A stretch of 11,462 nt of DNA from Selenomonadaceae bacterium (GCA_017453765.1 JAFTEG010000005.1:1-11462), one strand, 5' to 3'; positions 1 to 7,676 are shown, counted from the first letter of the stretch. Made by a program: numbers and translations. Notes: generated from the sequence alone by a model not told the origin.

Positions 1-327
1 GATACTGGGATTTTTTTTGCTCTCCTTAATGTATTCACTCAAACGCAGTTCCCACTCGGGGGCAATTTCACGACTATAAAATACAATAATATATGCGGCA
101 TTCCTACAAATATTTTCACGATACTTGTTATCCATAATGAATATTGAAATAGATATACAGAGAGGAAGTAACGTCATAAAGGGATTATTGTTAGATAAAC
201 CATACACCAAAACAGAGAATATAGTAGCATATTTGATTCTTAAAAGATTTATAAGATTGCTGTTTAAATTGTCAGATATTTGCTGAACTCTTTTAAGATC
301 ATTTTTTTTATAATCGTCTAAATCCAT
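1..327 (-). CDS. Partial hypothetical membrane protein, C-terminus off the left edge
   Basis: An open frame of 109 codons runs from an ATG at 327 to the window edge without a stop. A GAAGGA ribosome site lies about 6 bases upstream, which favours this ATG over an in-frame ATG two codons earlier that would abut the site. The protein begins MDLDDYKKNDLKRVQQ, a polar and probably helical stretch. Next comes a hydrophobic region (about residues 36-65, containing ATIFSVLVYG and TLLPLCISISIFI) that fits a membrane hairpin. The segment after it is amphipathic and charged. I recognise no family. The gene is clearly more AT-rich than its neighbours, which may indicate transfer. It follows the first chemoreceptor on the same strand, but a strong terminator ends only 23 bases before its start, so its promoter is unclear. 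Confidence 0.6.
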   Translation of the reverse strand, partial: MDLDDYKKNDLKRVQQISDNLNSNLINLLRIKYATIFSVLVYGLSNNNPFMTLLPLCISISIFIMDNKYRENICRNAAYIIVFYSREIAPEWELRLSEYIKESKKNPSI

Positions 328-350
328 AAACATTCCTTCATGCATTAATT

Positions 351-386
351 AAAAAAGACCGCCGCAAAAAATTTCTGCGACAGCCC
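351..386 (-). terminator. Rho-independent terminator of the first chemoreceptor gene
   Basis: On the minus strand a GC-rich stem (GGCTGTCGCAGAAA pairing with a TTTTTTGCGGCGGTC-type arm, including several G-U pairs) is followed directly by six T residues at 356-351. It lies about 50 bases beyond the chemoreceptor stop at 438. A T run at 387-391 on the plus side could make it work in both directions. Confidence 0.7.
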
Positions 387-437
387 TTTTTCGGCGGATA
401 AATTTTTATATTAGGTAAATTTTTATGCTACGGAGTA

Positions 438-2192
438 TTAGTAACGGAAATTCTGCAAAGACGCCTGCAAGCCCTGTGCCAAGCGTGCGAGTTCGTCACT
501 GGCGGAGGCAATTTCTTCACCGGAGGCAGATTGTTGTTCGGACGCGGCGGAAACGCTTTCCATTTCGCGTGAGACGTGGGCACTCTTGTCGGAAATGCTC
601 TGCGAATTGTCACGAATCTTATTTGTAGCGTCGGCAACGGCGCCGAGTTCCTTAACCATGTTCTTCGCTTCGGCGGCAACGTTGTCGGTAGCTTCGCGAA
701 TTGATTCAAATGTATCACGCAATTTTTCTACAGACTGCGTACCTGCGCGAACTGCGGCGTTACCTTTCTGCATTGAGTCGACGGCGTTGGTAGTTTCATT
801 TTGAATATCGCCGATAAGCGTAGCAATTTTTTGAGCCGCGTTTTGAGATTCTTCAGCAAGTTTTCTGACTTCTTCCGAAACGACGGCAAATCCTCTACCG
901 TGTTCACCTGCGCGCGCGGCCTCGATAGCGGCGTTAAGTGCCAAAAGGTTAGTCTGTTCGGCAATGCCTGAAATAGCCTCGACGATTTGACCGATTTCTT
1001 GTGAACGTTTGCCGAGTTTGTCGACGGTAGCCGCAGAGTCATTGACGATTTTTTCAACGCTGATAATTTGGTTGACTGCCGATTCTACAGCGCCGCTGCC
1101 TTCGGTAGCCTGATTGTTAGCCTTAGTTGCATGGGAAGAAACATTGTCGGCGGTTTTGCCGAGAAGTGCGATTGAATTAGTAGCGTCATTGATTAAGTCA
1201 AGCGCTTCGCCGACGTTTTGTTGCTGTTCGACTACGGCGCTTGCAGAAGTTGTAACGGATTGAGCAACCTGTTCAGATGCCTGCGCGGATTGGTGAGCGC
1301 TTGCAGTAAGCTCTTGTGAAGACGCGGCTAATTGTTCGGCAGAATTGCTGGTTTGTTGCAAAAGTTTGCTGACTGTTTGGCGCATATCGCGAATAGCCTG
1401 CGACATTGTACCAAATTCGTCACCGCGTGAAGGATCGATTAACGAACTTTCTCTGAAGTCACCGGTTCTCAAATGTCCAAAGAGTTCAATCATGTTGTCA
1501 AGCGGATTGGTAACGCCCTTCATAACGACAACGCTGAGGACGATTAAAATTGCCACGATAATGCCGGCGATAATGAAAAGCGTCATGATAACTTTTTGAA
1601 TGGACGCTTCACTTCTCTGCCACATTTCTTCACTGCGTTCCAAAACGCCTTCTTGCAATTTGGACATATCGGCGCTGATTGCAACCGCGTAAGGCATACA
1701 TTCTTTTTCGTAATAAGCCATAGCCGCGTTTCTGTGATCAGCCATTGCCATTCTGTCCGTCGTAGCATTGGCAGGCGGTCTCATATCCATAAGCACGCCG
1801 CTGGTTTCTTTATACTTTTCCCAATTCTTTCTGATAGGGTCAAGTTCAGCGACTAAAGTCGGATCGTCGGCAATGTTTTGAGCATAAGCGTTGAAAGCTT
1901 CTTCGCATTCTTTAAGAGCGGTATCGTATTTATCACTACGCGATTGAAATAAAGTAGGGTCTGCCGAAAGCGGTCCCAAAGTTGCCTGAACCTGCATGTA
2001 GCGGACGTTGTAACGGCATCTGCCCACATAGTACATTGAGTGGAGATAGCGATGATACATAATCTCCATGTCTTCTTTAGCCGTATTAACGGCGTTGTAG
2101 CCGGTGAAGGCTACGGCTAACAGCCCGATAAGTGCAACAATGTTAAGTATCAATAACTTGTTAGACACTTTCAGATTGTCCATAAAACCCAT
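438..2192 (-). CDS. Methyl-accepting chemotaxis protein with a four-helix-bundle-type sensor
   Basis: This is an inner-membrane chemoreceptor that should signal to CheA/CheW. Residues 1-10 are cytoplasmic and TM1 is about 12-33. A periplasmic, mostly helical region of about 165 residues follows (34-198) and resembles the 4HB_MCP class. TM2 is about 201-224, HAMP about 225-278, and the long coiled-coil signalling domain fills the rest. The kinase-contact tip at about 411-447 is canonical ([24 protein letters not shown]). There is no C-terminal NWETF-type pentapeptide; the protein ends LQNFRY. The ATG at 2192 has an AGGAGG site 8 bases upstream, better placed than the Met at residue 4. A terminator follows at 351-386. 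A second receptor lies upstream but is separated by about 600 bases and its own terminator, so the two are probably transcribed independently. The ligand cannot be told from sequence. Family assignment is very secure; the sensor subclass is less so. Confidence 0.95.
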   Translation of the reverse strand: MGFMDNLKVSNKLLILNIVALIGLLAVAFTGYNAVNTAKEDMEIMYHRYLHSMYYVGRCRYNVRYMQVQATLGPLSADPTLFQSRSDKYDTALKECEEAFNAYAQNIADDPTLVAELDPIRKNWEKYKETSGVLMDMRPPANATTDRMAMADHRNAAMAYYEKECMPYAVAISADMSKLQEGVLERSEEMWQRSEASIQKVIMTLFIIAGIIVAILIVLSVVVMKGVTNPLDNMIELFGHLRTGDFRESSLIDPSRGDEFGTMSQAIRDMRQTVSKLLQQTSNSAEQLAASSQELTASAHQSAQASEQVAQSVTTSASAVVEQQQNVGEALDLINDATNSIALLGKTADNVSSHATKANNQATEGSGAVESAVNQIISVEKIVNDSAATVDKLGKRSQEIGQIVEAISGIAEQTNLLALNAAIEAARAGEHGRGFAVVSEEVRKLAEESQNAAQKIATLIGDIQNETTNAVDSMQKGNAAVRAGTQSVEKLRDTFESIREATDNVAAEAKNMVKELGAVADATNKIRDNSQSISDKSAHVSREMESVSAASEQQSASGEEIASASDELARLAQGLQASLQNFRY

Positions 2193-2451
2193 GAATACTT
2201 CCTCCTTCTCAGCGGCTTCTGCTTGTTAGACTGTCACCGACAATTAACCGCCGGTAATAATTGCTTGAGATTTTACGGCAACAGCATTTTAATCGTCACC
2301 AACCGCTAATCTCTTTGTATAACCAAAACCGACCATTCACTTTCAGCCAAATTTCTGAAAGTCGATTTTATTTGTGTATAATACCACAATTCTTTAAGTT
2401 TCGTCTATCCTTTTTTGTGGTTTACCGAAAAATTTTTATTTAGCTTGTAGC
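2193..2451 (-). promoter_or_regulatory. Long AT-rich leader of the first chemoreceptor with two dyads
   Basis: The spacer upstream of the receptor contains two inverted repeats. At 2339-2362 there is an 8-bp perfect dyad (ACTTTCAG, 8-base loop, CTGAAAGT). At 2241-2263 there is an imperfect dyad (CAATTA-ACCG-C-CGGT-AA-TAATTG). A TATTAT-like -10 lies just upstream of the first dyad (around 2377-2383 on the minus strand), but no convincing -35 accompanies it. The dyads could be operators or leader hairpins. I looked for and did not find a c-di-GMP riboswitch core. The promoter call is weak; the dyads are visible directly. Confidence 0.35.
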
Positions 2452-2509
2452 ACTTTTTCTTTGTCTTAGGATTTACTTTTTCTTTGTCTTAGGATTTACT
2501 TTTTCTTTG
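2452..2509 (+). repeat. 23-bp tandem repeat, 2.5 copies, leading into palindromic element copy A
   Basis: The unit ACTTTTTCTTTGTCTTAGGATTT starts at 2452 and again at 2475. A third partial unit starts at 2498, where its first 12 bases form the left arm of the palindrome of element copy A. The unit therefore looks like a duplication of the element's left arm plus its flank. Confidence 0.85.
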
Positions 2510-2646
2510 GCGCAAAGAAAAAGTAACAAAAAGAAACATGGCGCGGATGTAGCTCGCATACCTTTTCGTAATTCCAACTTTTACGTCCGCAGAAAGGTTA
2601 CGATAAATCTAAGGTTTACGTACGCAGCTCAAAGTACATCCGCGCC
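2496..2646 (+). repeat. Dispersed palindromic element, copy A (variant second hairpin)
   Basis: The copy starts with a 31-bp palindrome at 2496-2526 (14-base arms TTACTTTTTCTTTG and its complement around GCG). An A-rich spacer (CAAAAAGAAACAT) follows. Then a long hairpin spans 2540-2646, closed by the perfect 12-bp arms GGCGCGGATGTA and TACATCCGCGCC, with further imperfect pairing inside, including TCGTAA/TTACGA. It is followed by GCC and a T-rich tail that resembles the tail of copy B. The open frame across it (beginning MAQRKSNKKK) is best explained as a by-product of the repeat. Copies B and C lie at 5507-5603 and 11069-11172. Confidence 0.75.
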
Positions 2647-2681
2647 GCCTTTTTTTATTTTGAATTTACCAACAATCTCTA

Positions 2682-2709
2682 ATTCTTCATTCTTCATTCT
2701 TAATTAATA
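2682..2709 (-). repeat. Heptamer array (ATTCTTC/A units)
   Basis: Three clear units (ATTCTTC, ATTCTTC, ATTCTTA) and one degenerate unit lie between element copy A and the second receptor's terminator. Read on the minus strand the units are TAAGAAT/GAAGAAT. This is the same family as the arrays at 5693-5720 and, more loosely, 6277-6325. Confidence 0.7.
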
Positions 2710-2741
2710 AAAAAAGCCGCAGGACAATTCTCCCGCGACGG
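2709..2741 (-). terminator. Rho-independent terminator of the second chemoreceptor gene
   Basis: On the minus strand a 9-bp stem (GTCGCGGGA, loop GAATTG, TCCTGCGGC, with two wobble pairs) is followed by seven T residues (2715-2709). It lies 53 bases beyond the stop of the second receptor. Confidence 0.75.
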
Positions 2742-2763
2742 ATTTTTGATAGTTGACAGTTAC

Positions 2764-2796
2764 TATCGATCTAGCAACTATCGATCTATCGATCTA
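2764..2796 (-). repeat. Octamer array (TAGATCGA units) starting at the receptor stop codon
   Basis: On the minus strand the receptor's stop TAG (2796-2794) is the first triplet of TAGATCGA, which repeats, with one 7-base interruption (TAGTTGC). The array places TAG in all three reading frames. A related array lies at 8814-8852, also starting at a TAG stop. Confidence 0.8.
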
Positions 2797-4596
2797 AATC
2801 TTAAATTTGCCGATGACGTTTTGAAGACTCTGCGCCATTTCTGCAAGCGATCTGCTGGCGTCGGCAATTTCGTGCATGGTAGCCGTCTGCTCTTCGCTTG
2901 CCGCCGAAACCGTTTCAGACTCTTTCGCAACTTCGCGACTCTTCGTGCTGATATTTTCAACAGACTTTGTAATAAGGTTGGTGCTTTCAACCAATTCGGC
3001 GACAATTCTTTCCATCTGCGCGGAGCCATTGGCAACGTCGGTAACCATGCCGATAATTTCACCGAAAGTCTGTCCTGCGCCGTCAACCGCGTCAGCGCCG
3101 TTTTGCACGTTGGCAACGCCGCCTTGCATTGATTGTACCGCGTCTTGAGCCTTATTCTGAATGGAGCCGATTAAATCAGAAATTTCATGCGCGGAACTTT
3201 GCGACTGCTCAGCAAGCTTACGAACTTCATCAGCTACGACTGCGAAACCGCGACCGTGTTCACCCGCTCTTGCCGCCTCAATCGCCGCGTTTAATGCAAG
3301 CAGGTTAGTCTGATCTGCGATAGCCGCAATGGCGTCGACAATCTTACCGATTTTGTCTGATTCTTCACCGAGCTTAGCAATAACGTCGGCAACTTCGCTA
3401 ACCGAAGTCTCAATCTTTTTCATTTGGTCAACGGCGTTTTTAACGCTTTGTCCGCCTGCCTCCGCCGCCTTCGTAGTATCCTTAATCTTGCCGGTTGAAA
3501 CTTTCAGCGTTTGGCTTACTGAATCCATATGCTTTTTAAAAGCCTCTGCCTGTTGACTTGCGCTTTCAACTTCGCCGAATTGTTCAGTACAAGCTCCGGC
3601 TACCGTCACGATTGAATTGGCAACCTGATTAATTGCAATGGAAGATTGGTCCGCACTTGCAGTAAGCTGTTGAGACGCGGCGGCAACCTGTTCAGCGGAA
3701 GTGACGACCTGTTTCATCATATCGTTGATATTTTGTCGAAGTGTCACGACTGCCCGCGCCATTACGCCTAATTCGTCCGTGCGTGAAGTGTACTTTCTCT
3801 GCTCTTCTTCATTGCCCTTAGTAATGCGAAAATCGCCGGTGCTAAGTGTACCCAGAATGCCGGTAATGCGTTTAATCGGCGCAATAAGTCTGTCTGAAAG
3901 CATCATCGCAACGAAGGTAATTGCCGCTTCAAGAATTACGATAACGATAAACGTATGAAAAATTGTAGATTTAAGATGTTCGCTTGAACGCGCCTCTTCT
4001 TTGGCAACACGCTCATCAATGTAGTCAATCCAAACGCCGGTACCTATTACCCATTTGTAAGGGTCAAACGTCGCCGTGTAATTTCTTTTCGGCAAAGGCT
4101 CTGTACCATTCGGCTTTGCAAACATTAAATCGGTAAAGCCGCCGCCTTGCTTGCGTCCGTTATCAATCATTTCTTTGATAAACTGCCTGCCTTGCGGGTC
4201 GGTAAGATTTATGCGCGATTTGCCTTCAGTCTCTTTCCTGCCGAGAAGTACCACGTTCACGCCGTCAAAAGTGTCAATCCAAAAATAACCGGCGTCGCCT
4301 TCGTAGCGCAAATTACGCACAAGATCCGCCGCTTCCTTCATTGCCTGCTGCTCTGTAAGCTGTCCTGCCTGTTGACGTTTATAAATCGAATCAATTAAAC
4401 TGATTGCCGTCTGTGTCTGCGTACGAAGTTGTAATTCCACGTCCGCCATTAATGTCGCGCGTACTTCTGCAACCTGCTCCTCCGCGCCGATCATCATATT
4501 TCTAATGAATACGCCGCCTACAAAAAGCATTGTGATTAACGAAGACCCAATCATCATCAGCAAAAATTGACTCTTCATAGAAGTTTTGTTGTCCAC
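2794..4596 (-). CDS. Methyl-accepting chemotaxis protein with a single Cache (sCache_2-type) sensor
   Basis: This is a chemoreceptor with a periplasmic Cache sensor. TM1 is about residues 11-32. The extracytoplasmic domain (about 35-208) carries the sCache_2 pattern: [14 protein letters not shown] at 104-117, a [11 protein letters not shown] segment, RKQGGGF at 148-154, a [15 protein letters not shown] stretch and [14 protein letters not shown] at 181-194. TM2 is about 211-233, then HAMP, then the signalling domain with the canonical tip [20 protein letters not shown] (431-450). It ends NVIGKFKI with no CheR-binding pentapeptide. Members of this sensor class often bind small organic acids, but the ligand here is unknown. 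The start is a GTG at 4596 with an AGGGTGGA site; an ATG at codon 7 is the alternative. The 241-residue gene lies 109 bases upstream on the same strand. A terminator follows at 2709-2741. Confidence 0.95.
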   Translation of the reverse strand: MDNKTSMKSQFLLMMIGSSLITMLFVGGVFIRNMMIGAEEQVAEVRATLMADVELQLRTQTQTAISLIDSIYKRQQAGQLTEQQAMKEAADLVRNLRYEGDAGYFWIDTFDGVNVVLLGRKETEGKSRINLTDPQGRQFIKEMIDNGRKQGGGFTDLMFAKPNGTEPLPKRNYTATFDPYKWVIGTGVWIDYIDERVAKEEARSSEHLKSTIFHTFIVIVILEAAITFVAMMLSDRLIAPIKRITGILGTLSTGDFRITKGNEEEQRKYTSRTDELGVMARAVVTLRQNINDMMKQVVTSAEQVAAASQQLTASADQSSIAINQVANSIVTVAGACTEQFGEVESASQQAEAFKKHMDSVSQTLKVSTGKIKDTTKAAEAGGQSVKNAVDQMKKIETSVSEVADVIAKLGEESDKIGKIVDAIAAIADQTNLLALNAAIEAARAGEHGRGFAVVADEVRKLAEQSQSSAHEISDLIGSIQNKAQDAVQSMQGGVANVQNGADAVDGAGQTFGEIIGMVTDVANGSAQMERIVAELVESTNLITKSVENISTKSREVAKESETVSAASEEQTATMHEIADASRSLAEMAQSLQNVIGKFKI

Positions 4597-4705
4597 AAAA
4601 AATCCACCCTTCTTCCTTCCGTGTAAAAAATATACACCATTGATAATAGGAAAAATTTATTCGATTTTTAGCGTTAAACTTCCTGCACGGCATATGTGAA
4701 AATTT

Positions 4706-5431
4706 TTATGAAATTACACTGGAATTTAAATTATTAAGTGTCTTTTCCAAATTTTGTTGCAAGATAATTTCAAGCATCTTTAAATCCTTCGCGTCGAAAA
4801 TGTAGCTGGGGTGATTGACGCCGCCGACTTGCGATTCGCCGGAAAAATTATCTTTGTAGACGTTGTAAACAATGCTGAAGTCGCAATTTTTTTCAAAGTT
4901 GCCGTAGTTTATGATAATGTATGAGCCGTTGGTAATTTTCACGGGATTTTTCGGCGTTATGAAAAGTTCAAAGTCGCCGATACTTTGCGGCAGGGATTGA
5001 CCGTAACTCCACGCTGAAAATTTTTTGTCGGCAATTAAAATATCCGATTCGGCGTCGGCAGGCTCGGCAAGATTTTTCAGCGCGTCGGACATTTCGGCGT
5101 TAAGGTTTTGAATAAAGCGTTCAAAGTTATCGGTGAAAAAATTTGTCAAGCAAAATTCCGTGAGACCGATTTTAACCCGCGCTTTATATTCCATAGTCTC
5201 CGCGTGAAAGTACGCCGTGAAACTGCGGTGCGTCGAAATGTTTTCGTAGGTGAAGTAAATGAATTTGTCGCCATCTTCAAGGATTTTTTCACCGTCATCA
5301 GTAAGAATTTTTTTGCTGTTGTCGGCAAGAATTTTTTTCAGCGTGAAACCGTGCAATTCGGCGGGAATTTTTTCAAAAAAATTAGCCGCTGTAAATTCGG
5401 CGGCAAGTTTGTCTTTAATATCCGTGTTCAT
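4706..5431 (-). CDS. Conserved-looking protein of unknown function with an octapeptide repeat
   Basis: A 241-residue protein with no signal peptide and no obvious membrane segment, so probably cytoplasmic. I do not recognise the family. Near the N-terminus three degenerate eight-residue units occur in a row (KKILADNS, KKILTDDG, EKILEDGD; residues 32-55). A beta-rich middle follows (FIYFTYENISTHRSFTAYFH, later ITNGSYIIINYGNF), and the C-terminal end is a helix with many Leu and Asn residues. The ATG at 5431 has an AAAGGA site 7 bases upstream, and that site lies at the end of a short TTTTAGC heptamer repeat. The codon use and composition match the neighbours, and the frame is intact, so it is likely a real gene. 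It sits 109 bases upstream of the Cache receptor on the same strand and could be co-transcribed with it; no terminator is visible between them. Confidence 0.8.
   Translation of the reverse strand: MNTDIKDKLAAEFTAANFFEKIPAELHGFTLKKILADNSKKILTDDGEKILEDGDKFIYFTYENISTHRSFTAYFHAETMEYKARVKIGLTEFCLTNFFTDNFERFIQNLNAEMSDALKNLAEPADAESDILIADKKFSAWSYGQSLPQSIGDFELFITPKNPVKITNGSYIIINYGNFEKNCDFSIVYNVYKDNFSGESQVGGVNHPSYIFDAKDLKMLEIILQQNLEKTLNNLNSSVIS
5267..5338 (-). repeat. 24-bp in-frame tandem repeat, three degenerate units
   Basis: This stretch encodes the octapeptide units KKILADNS, KKILTDDG and EKILEDGD of the 241-residue protein. The DNA units share the AAGAAATTCTT-like core but differ at many positions, so the repeat is old or under protein-level selection. 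Confidence 0.6.
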
Positions 5432-5440
5432 AACAATTCC

Positions 5441-5454
5441 TTTTAGCTTTTAGC
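5441..5454 (-). repeat. Short heptamer repeat carrying the upstream ribosome site
   Basis: Two perfect units TTTTAGC (plus strand) abut the TCCT of the ribosome site of the 241-residue gene. On the minus strand this reads GCTAAAAGCTAAAAGGA, so the second unit supplies the AAAA of AAAAGGA. Confidence 0.55.
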
Positions 5455-5506
5455 TAGGGCGTGTTGACTAATTAAACTTTTTATAAGTTTTTAGGATTTT
5501 TTAAAT

Positions 5507-5603
5507 TTACTTTTCTTTGGCGCAAAGAAAAGTAACAAAAGAAACATGTCCGCTGAAATCGCGTCCGGCGATTTGCGCGGACGGGCGCGCGTCCGTGCGC
5601 GCC
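5507..5603 (+). repeat. Dispersed palindromic element, copy B (three hairpins)
   Basis: Hairpin 1 is a 29-bp palindrome (5507-5535; TTACTTTTCTTTG arms around GCG). The spacer is CAAAAGAAACAT. Hairpin 2 (5548-5582) pairs GTCCGC-TG-AAATCGC with GCGATTT-GC-GCGGAC around loop GTCCG. Hairpin 3 (5584-5603) is GGCGCGC, loop GTCCGT, GCGCGCC. The order, spacer and loops match copy C on the opposite strand. The 279-base gap between the carbonic anhydrase and the 241-residue gene consists mostly of this copy plus its AT-rich flanks; a further small inverted repeat (TAGTATC/GATACTA) lies near 5664-5687. Confidence 0.85.
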
Positions 5604-5692
5604 TCTCCTACTGCGGAGGTTACGTAATTTGCAACTTTTTAATTTGAATTTACAAACAGACTCTAGTATCTGTTAGCTTTGATACTATCTGC

Positions 5693-5720
5693 ATTCTTAA
5701 TTCTTAATCCTTAATTCTCC
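5693..5720 (-). repeat. Heptamer array (TAAGAAT units) including the carbonic anhydrase stop codon
   Basis: On the minus strand the units GGAGAAT, TAAGGAT, TAAGAAT and TAAGAAT run without a gap. The gene's TAA stop (5713-5711) is the first triplet of the second unit. The array places TAA in all three frames. Confidence 0.75.
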
Positions 5721-6268
5721 AAAAACTCCACTTTGCCGCTGTCAATGTGATAAACGGCGCCGACAACTTTGGCAGGAATATTTCCATTTTTTATAGCGTT
5801 GCACGTAAACTCCACATTCAGCACTACGGCTTTGTCGTAATCCTTTTCATCGCCGATAGCCTTTTTTATCAGATTGATTATCGTGGTTAAATGACCGTCA
5901 ACTTTGTGAGAATACAACGCCGTACCAACCGCGCCGCAATTCGTGTGACCGAGTACCAAAACCAGCGGCGTATGAAGATGTTCGACGGCGTAGACGATAC
6001 TGCCGAGTTGCGTTTTGTCGGCAACGTAACCTGCAACGCGAACAACGAACAGTTCACCTATGCCGGTAGAAAAAATGCTTTCCGGAATTACGCGCGAATC
6101 CGAGCAAGTAAGCACCAATGCGTAGGGGAATTGACCTTCTTTAGCCGTCCTTTCGCGAATTTGCGGCGATACGTCACCTATTGAAGTTTGCGCCTGTAAA
6201 AATTTCGCGTTGCCTTCTTTAAGACGTGCCAGTGCCTCTTCTGCGGTAATTTCATTTTGATGACTCAT
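5711..6268 (-). CDS. Beta-class carbonic anhydrase
   Basis: A zinc enzyme that interconverts CO2 and bicarbonate, expected in the cytoplasm. With the chosen start it is 185 residues, typical of compact bacterial beta-CAs. The zinc ligands and catalytic dyad are visible: Cys55, Asp57 and Arg59 in TCSDSRV, then His108 and Cys111 in LGHTNCGAV. The usual VRNAG motif reads VRVAG here, a small departure next to the active site. The ATG at 6268 is preferred because AAGGAG lies 7 bases upstream; a TTG two codons earlier would leave almost no spacing. The gene follows the GT9 gene by 76 bases with no terminator between them, so it may end the same transcription unit. Its ribosome site lies in a heptamer array and its stop codon lies in another. 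The family call is very secure; the physiological role (bicarbonate supply, pH) is inferred. Confidence 0.93.
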   Translation of the reverse strand: MSHQNEITAEEALARLKEGNAKFLQAQTSIGDVSPQIRERTAKEGQFPYALVLTCSDSRVIPESIFSTGIGELFVVRVAGYVADKTQLGSIVYAVEHLHTPLVLVLGHTNCGAVGTALYSHKVDGHLTTIINLIKKAIGDEKDYDKAVVLNVEFTCNAIKNGNIPAKVVGAVYHIDSGKVEFLEN

Positions 6269-6276
6269 AAGCAAAC

Positions 6277-6325
6277 TCCTTTCTAACTTCTAAATTCTAA
6301 CTCCTCACTCTTCACTCCTCACTCC
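6277..6325 (-). repeat. Seven-unit purine-rich heptamer array containing the carbonic anhydrase ribosome site
   Basis: On the minus strand seven consecutive 7-base units can be read: GGAGTGA, GGAGTGA, AGAGTGA, GGAGTTA, GAATTTA, GAAGTTA, GAAAGGA. The last carries the AAGGAG that precedes the ATG. Several upstream units (GGAG) also resemble ribosome sites. Confidence 0.75.
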
Positions 6326-6344
6326 TTTGTAAGTTTTAAACATT

Positions 6345-7637
6345 TCAGTAAATATAAAGCGGCTCCATTAAATTTTGTGTAAAGCGCTCTTTCAAAAGTT
6401 GATAGCCTTTGAAAAGCGTCTGCGGCTCAATCTGCGTAATGCAGTGCGGAACTTTTGCACGACAGCCGAAAGTATCATAAGGCTTTTCGGCGTCACATTC
6501 CGGCAATGCCCGCGCAGGTTGAACAATGACACTCGGCACGCGGTAGGGACTGCAACCTTGCACTATTCGCAATTCTTGATGCGGTAAATCGGCGCCGCAA
6601 CAATTCGGCGTAAGTACCGGACACTTCACCGCCGCCGCCGCATGCATTACGCCCGTGTCATTGCCGATATAAACGTCACAAAGACTTAAAAGCGCCGCGC
6701 TCTGTCTGTACGTCAACTTGTCCGTCAAGTCAATGATACTGCCGCCGTAATTTTTTGGCAACGCCTTTTTAAAAATTTTTGCAGATTTTAAATCGTCCCG
6801 CCCGCCTAAAATTACGAAGTTCACATTTTCTTCCGCCAAAATCATTTCGACAAGCGCCGCGTATTTTTCCGGCGGGTAGTGTCGCCTAAGTGACGTTGAA
6901 CCCATACACAAGGCGTAGAGCGGAAGGGGGGGGGTAAGAGTTAAAAATTTTTTTGCAACGTTTAAATCGTACGGCGTAAACCACGCCTCAAGTTCACGGT
7001 TAAAAACGCGGGCGTGCAGGATACATTCCACGAAAAACATAAAGCAATCGGCGTTATGCACAAAGCTCAACGGTATGACGATATTTGAAAACTGCGCGTA
7101 GGCGTCGTAAACGTCGCTTGACTTTGGAAATTGCCGCACGATTCTGGTTTTCGCGCCGCTTATGTACATGAGAAATGCCGAGTCCGCGTAATTTGTAAAA
7201 GCGTAACAGACGTCAATGCGCCGCGTCAAAAGTTCCCGCGCAGATTCAACGGCAGGCTGATAAAACTGCGCGATATTATTTCTGTCAGTGTACTTGGCGT
7301 CGTACAAAATTACCTCGTCGACGTAGGGACAGCATTCAGCCATTGAAAGAGAGCGCGGGTGAACCATCAGCGTTATGTGCGCGTAGGGATAAAGCCGCCG
7401 AATTTCACGAATCACGCCGGTTATCAAAATAAAATCTCCTACCGCGTAGTCGTGCATGATTAAAATGTTATTCCGCACGTCGTCCGATAATTCGCGGTAA
7501 CCCGCCTGCTTAAAAATTTTTTCCATGAAGTTTTTAAAGTCCGCAAGATTAAAATTTTTTATCTGACTTGCATGGTTAAAAAAATCTGTCAGCGCATTTG
7601 TGACAAGTTCCATATCTGCCTGCGTAACGTCACTCAA
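6345..7637 (-). CDS. GT9-family glycosyltransferase (ADP-heptose:LPS heptosyltransferase-like)
   Basis: Likely transfers a heptose or a similar sugar to a surface glycan on the cytoplasmic face of the inner membrane. The N-terminal Rossmann half has the GT9 pattern ILIMHDYAVGDFILITGVIR at 58-77. The C-terminal half has the nucleotide-sugar segment (ALCMGSTSLRRHYPPEKYA at 242-260, FVILGGRDD at 274-282, DVYIGNDTGVMHAAAAVKCP at 321-340). The family core normally starts near residue 1, so the first 50 or so residues are an extra extension. The C-terminal region is rich in Cys. The start is a TTG at 7637 with AGGGGGTG about 8 bases upstream; the Met at residue 9 is the alternative. A run of nine C residues (coding strand; 6934-6926, codons 235-238) is in frame here and could switch the gene by slippage. 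It follows the adaptor gene by 39 bases. The family is secure; the exact donor and acceptor are not. Confidence 0.88.
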   Translation of the reverse strand: MSDVTQADMELVTNALTDFFNHASQIKNFNLADFKNFMEKIFKQAGYRELSDDVRNNILIMHDYAVGDFILITGVIREIRRLYPYAHITLMVHPRSLSMAECCPYVDEVILYDAKYTDRNNIAQFYQPAVESARELLTRRIDVCYAFTNYADSAFLMYISGAKTRIVRQFPKSSDVYDAYAQFSNIVIPLSFVHNADCFMFFVECILHARVFNRELEAWFTPYDLNVAKKFLTLTPPLPLYALCMGSTSLRRHYPPEKYAALVEMILAEENVNFVILGGRDDLKSAKIFKKALPKNYGGSIIDLTDKLTYRQSAALLSLCDVYIGNDTGVMHAAAAVKCPVLTPNCCGADLPHQELRIVQGCSPYRVPSVIVQPARALPECDAEKPYDTFGCRAKVPHCITQIEPQTLFKGYQLLKERFTQNLMEPLYIY

Positions 7638-7676
7638 ATTAATTCACCCCCTAAATTTAAGTCACTTCCAAATTTT

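Noticed and set aside
2193..2451. c-di-GMP riboswitch in front of the first chemoreceptor
   Set aside because: Such riboswitches are common before chemoreceptors, but I could not find the conserved core or its paired stems.
2452..2526. CRISPR-like array
   Set aside because: The 23-bp units are directly adjacent with no unique spacers and grade into a palindrome.
2507..2707. Plus-strand frame beginning MAQRKSNKKKHGADVA
   Set aside because: It is generated by element copy A. Copies B and C give only fragmentary similar peptides in shifting frames, so the conserved signal is the DNA or RNA structure.
822..3330. Gene conversion between the two chemoreceptor signalling domains
   Set aside because: The protein tips are nearly identical, but the codons differ throughout, so this is family conservation and not recent exchange.
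5146..5446. Overlapping frames opposite or within the 241-residue gene
   Set aside because: They are shadow frames; only the 4706-5431 minus frame has a ribosome site and a plausible protein composition.
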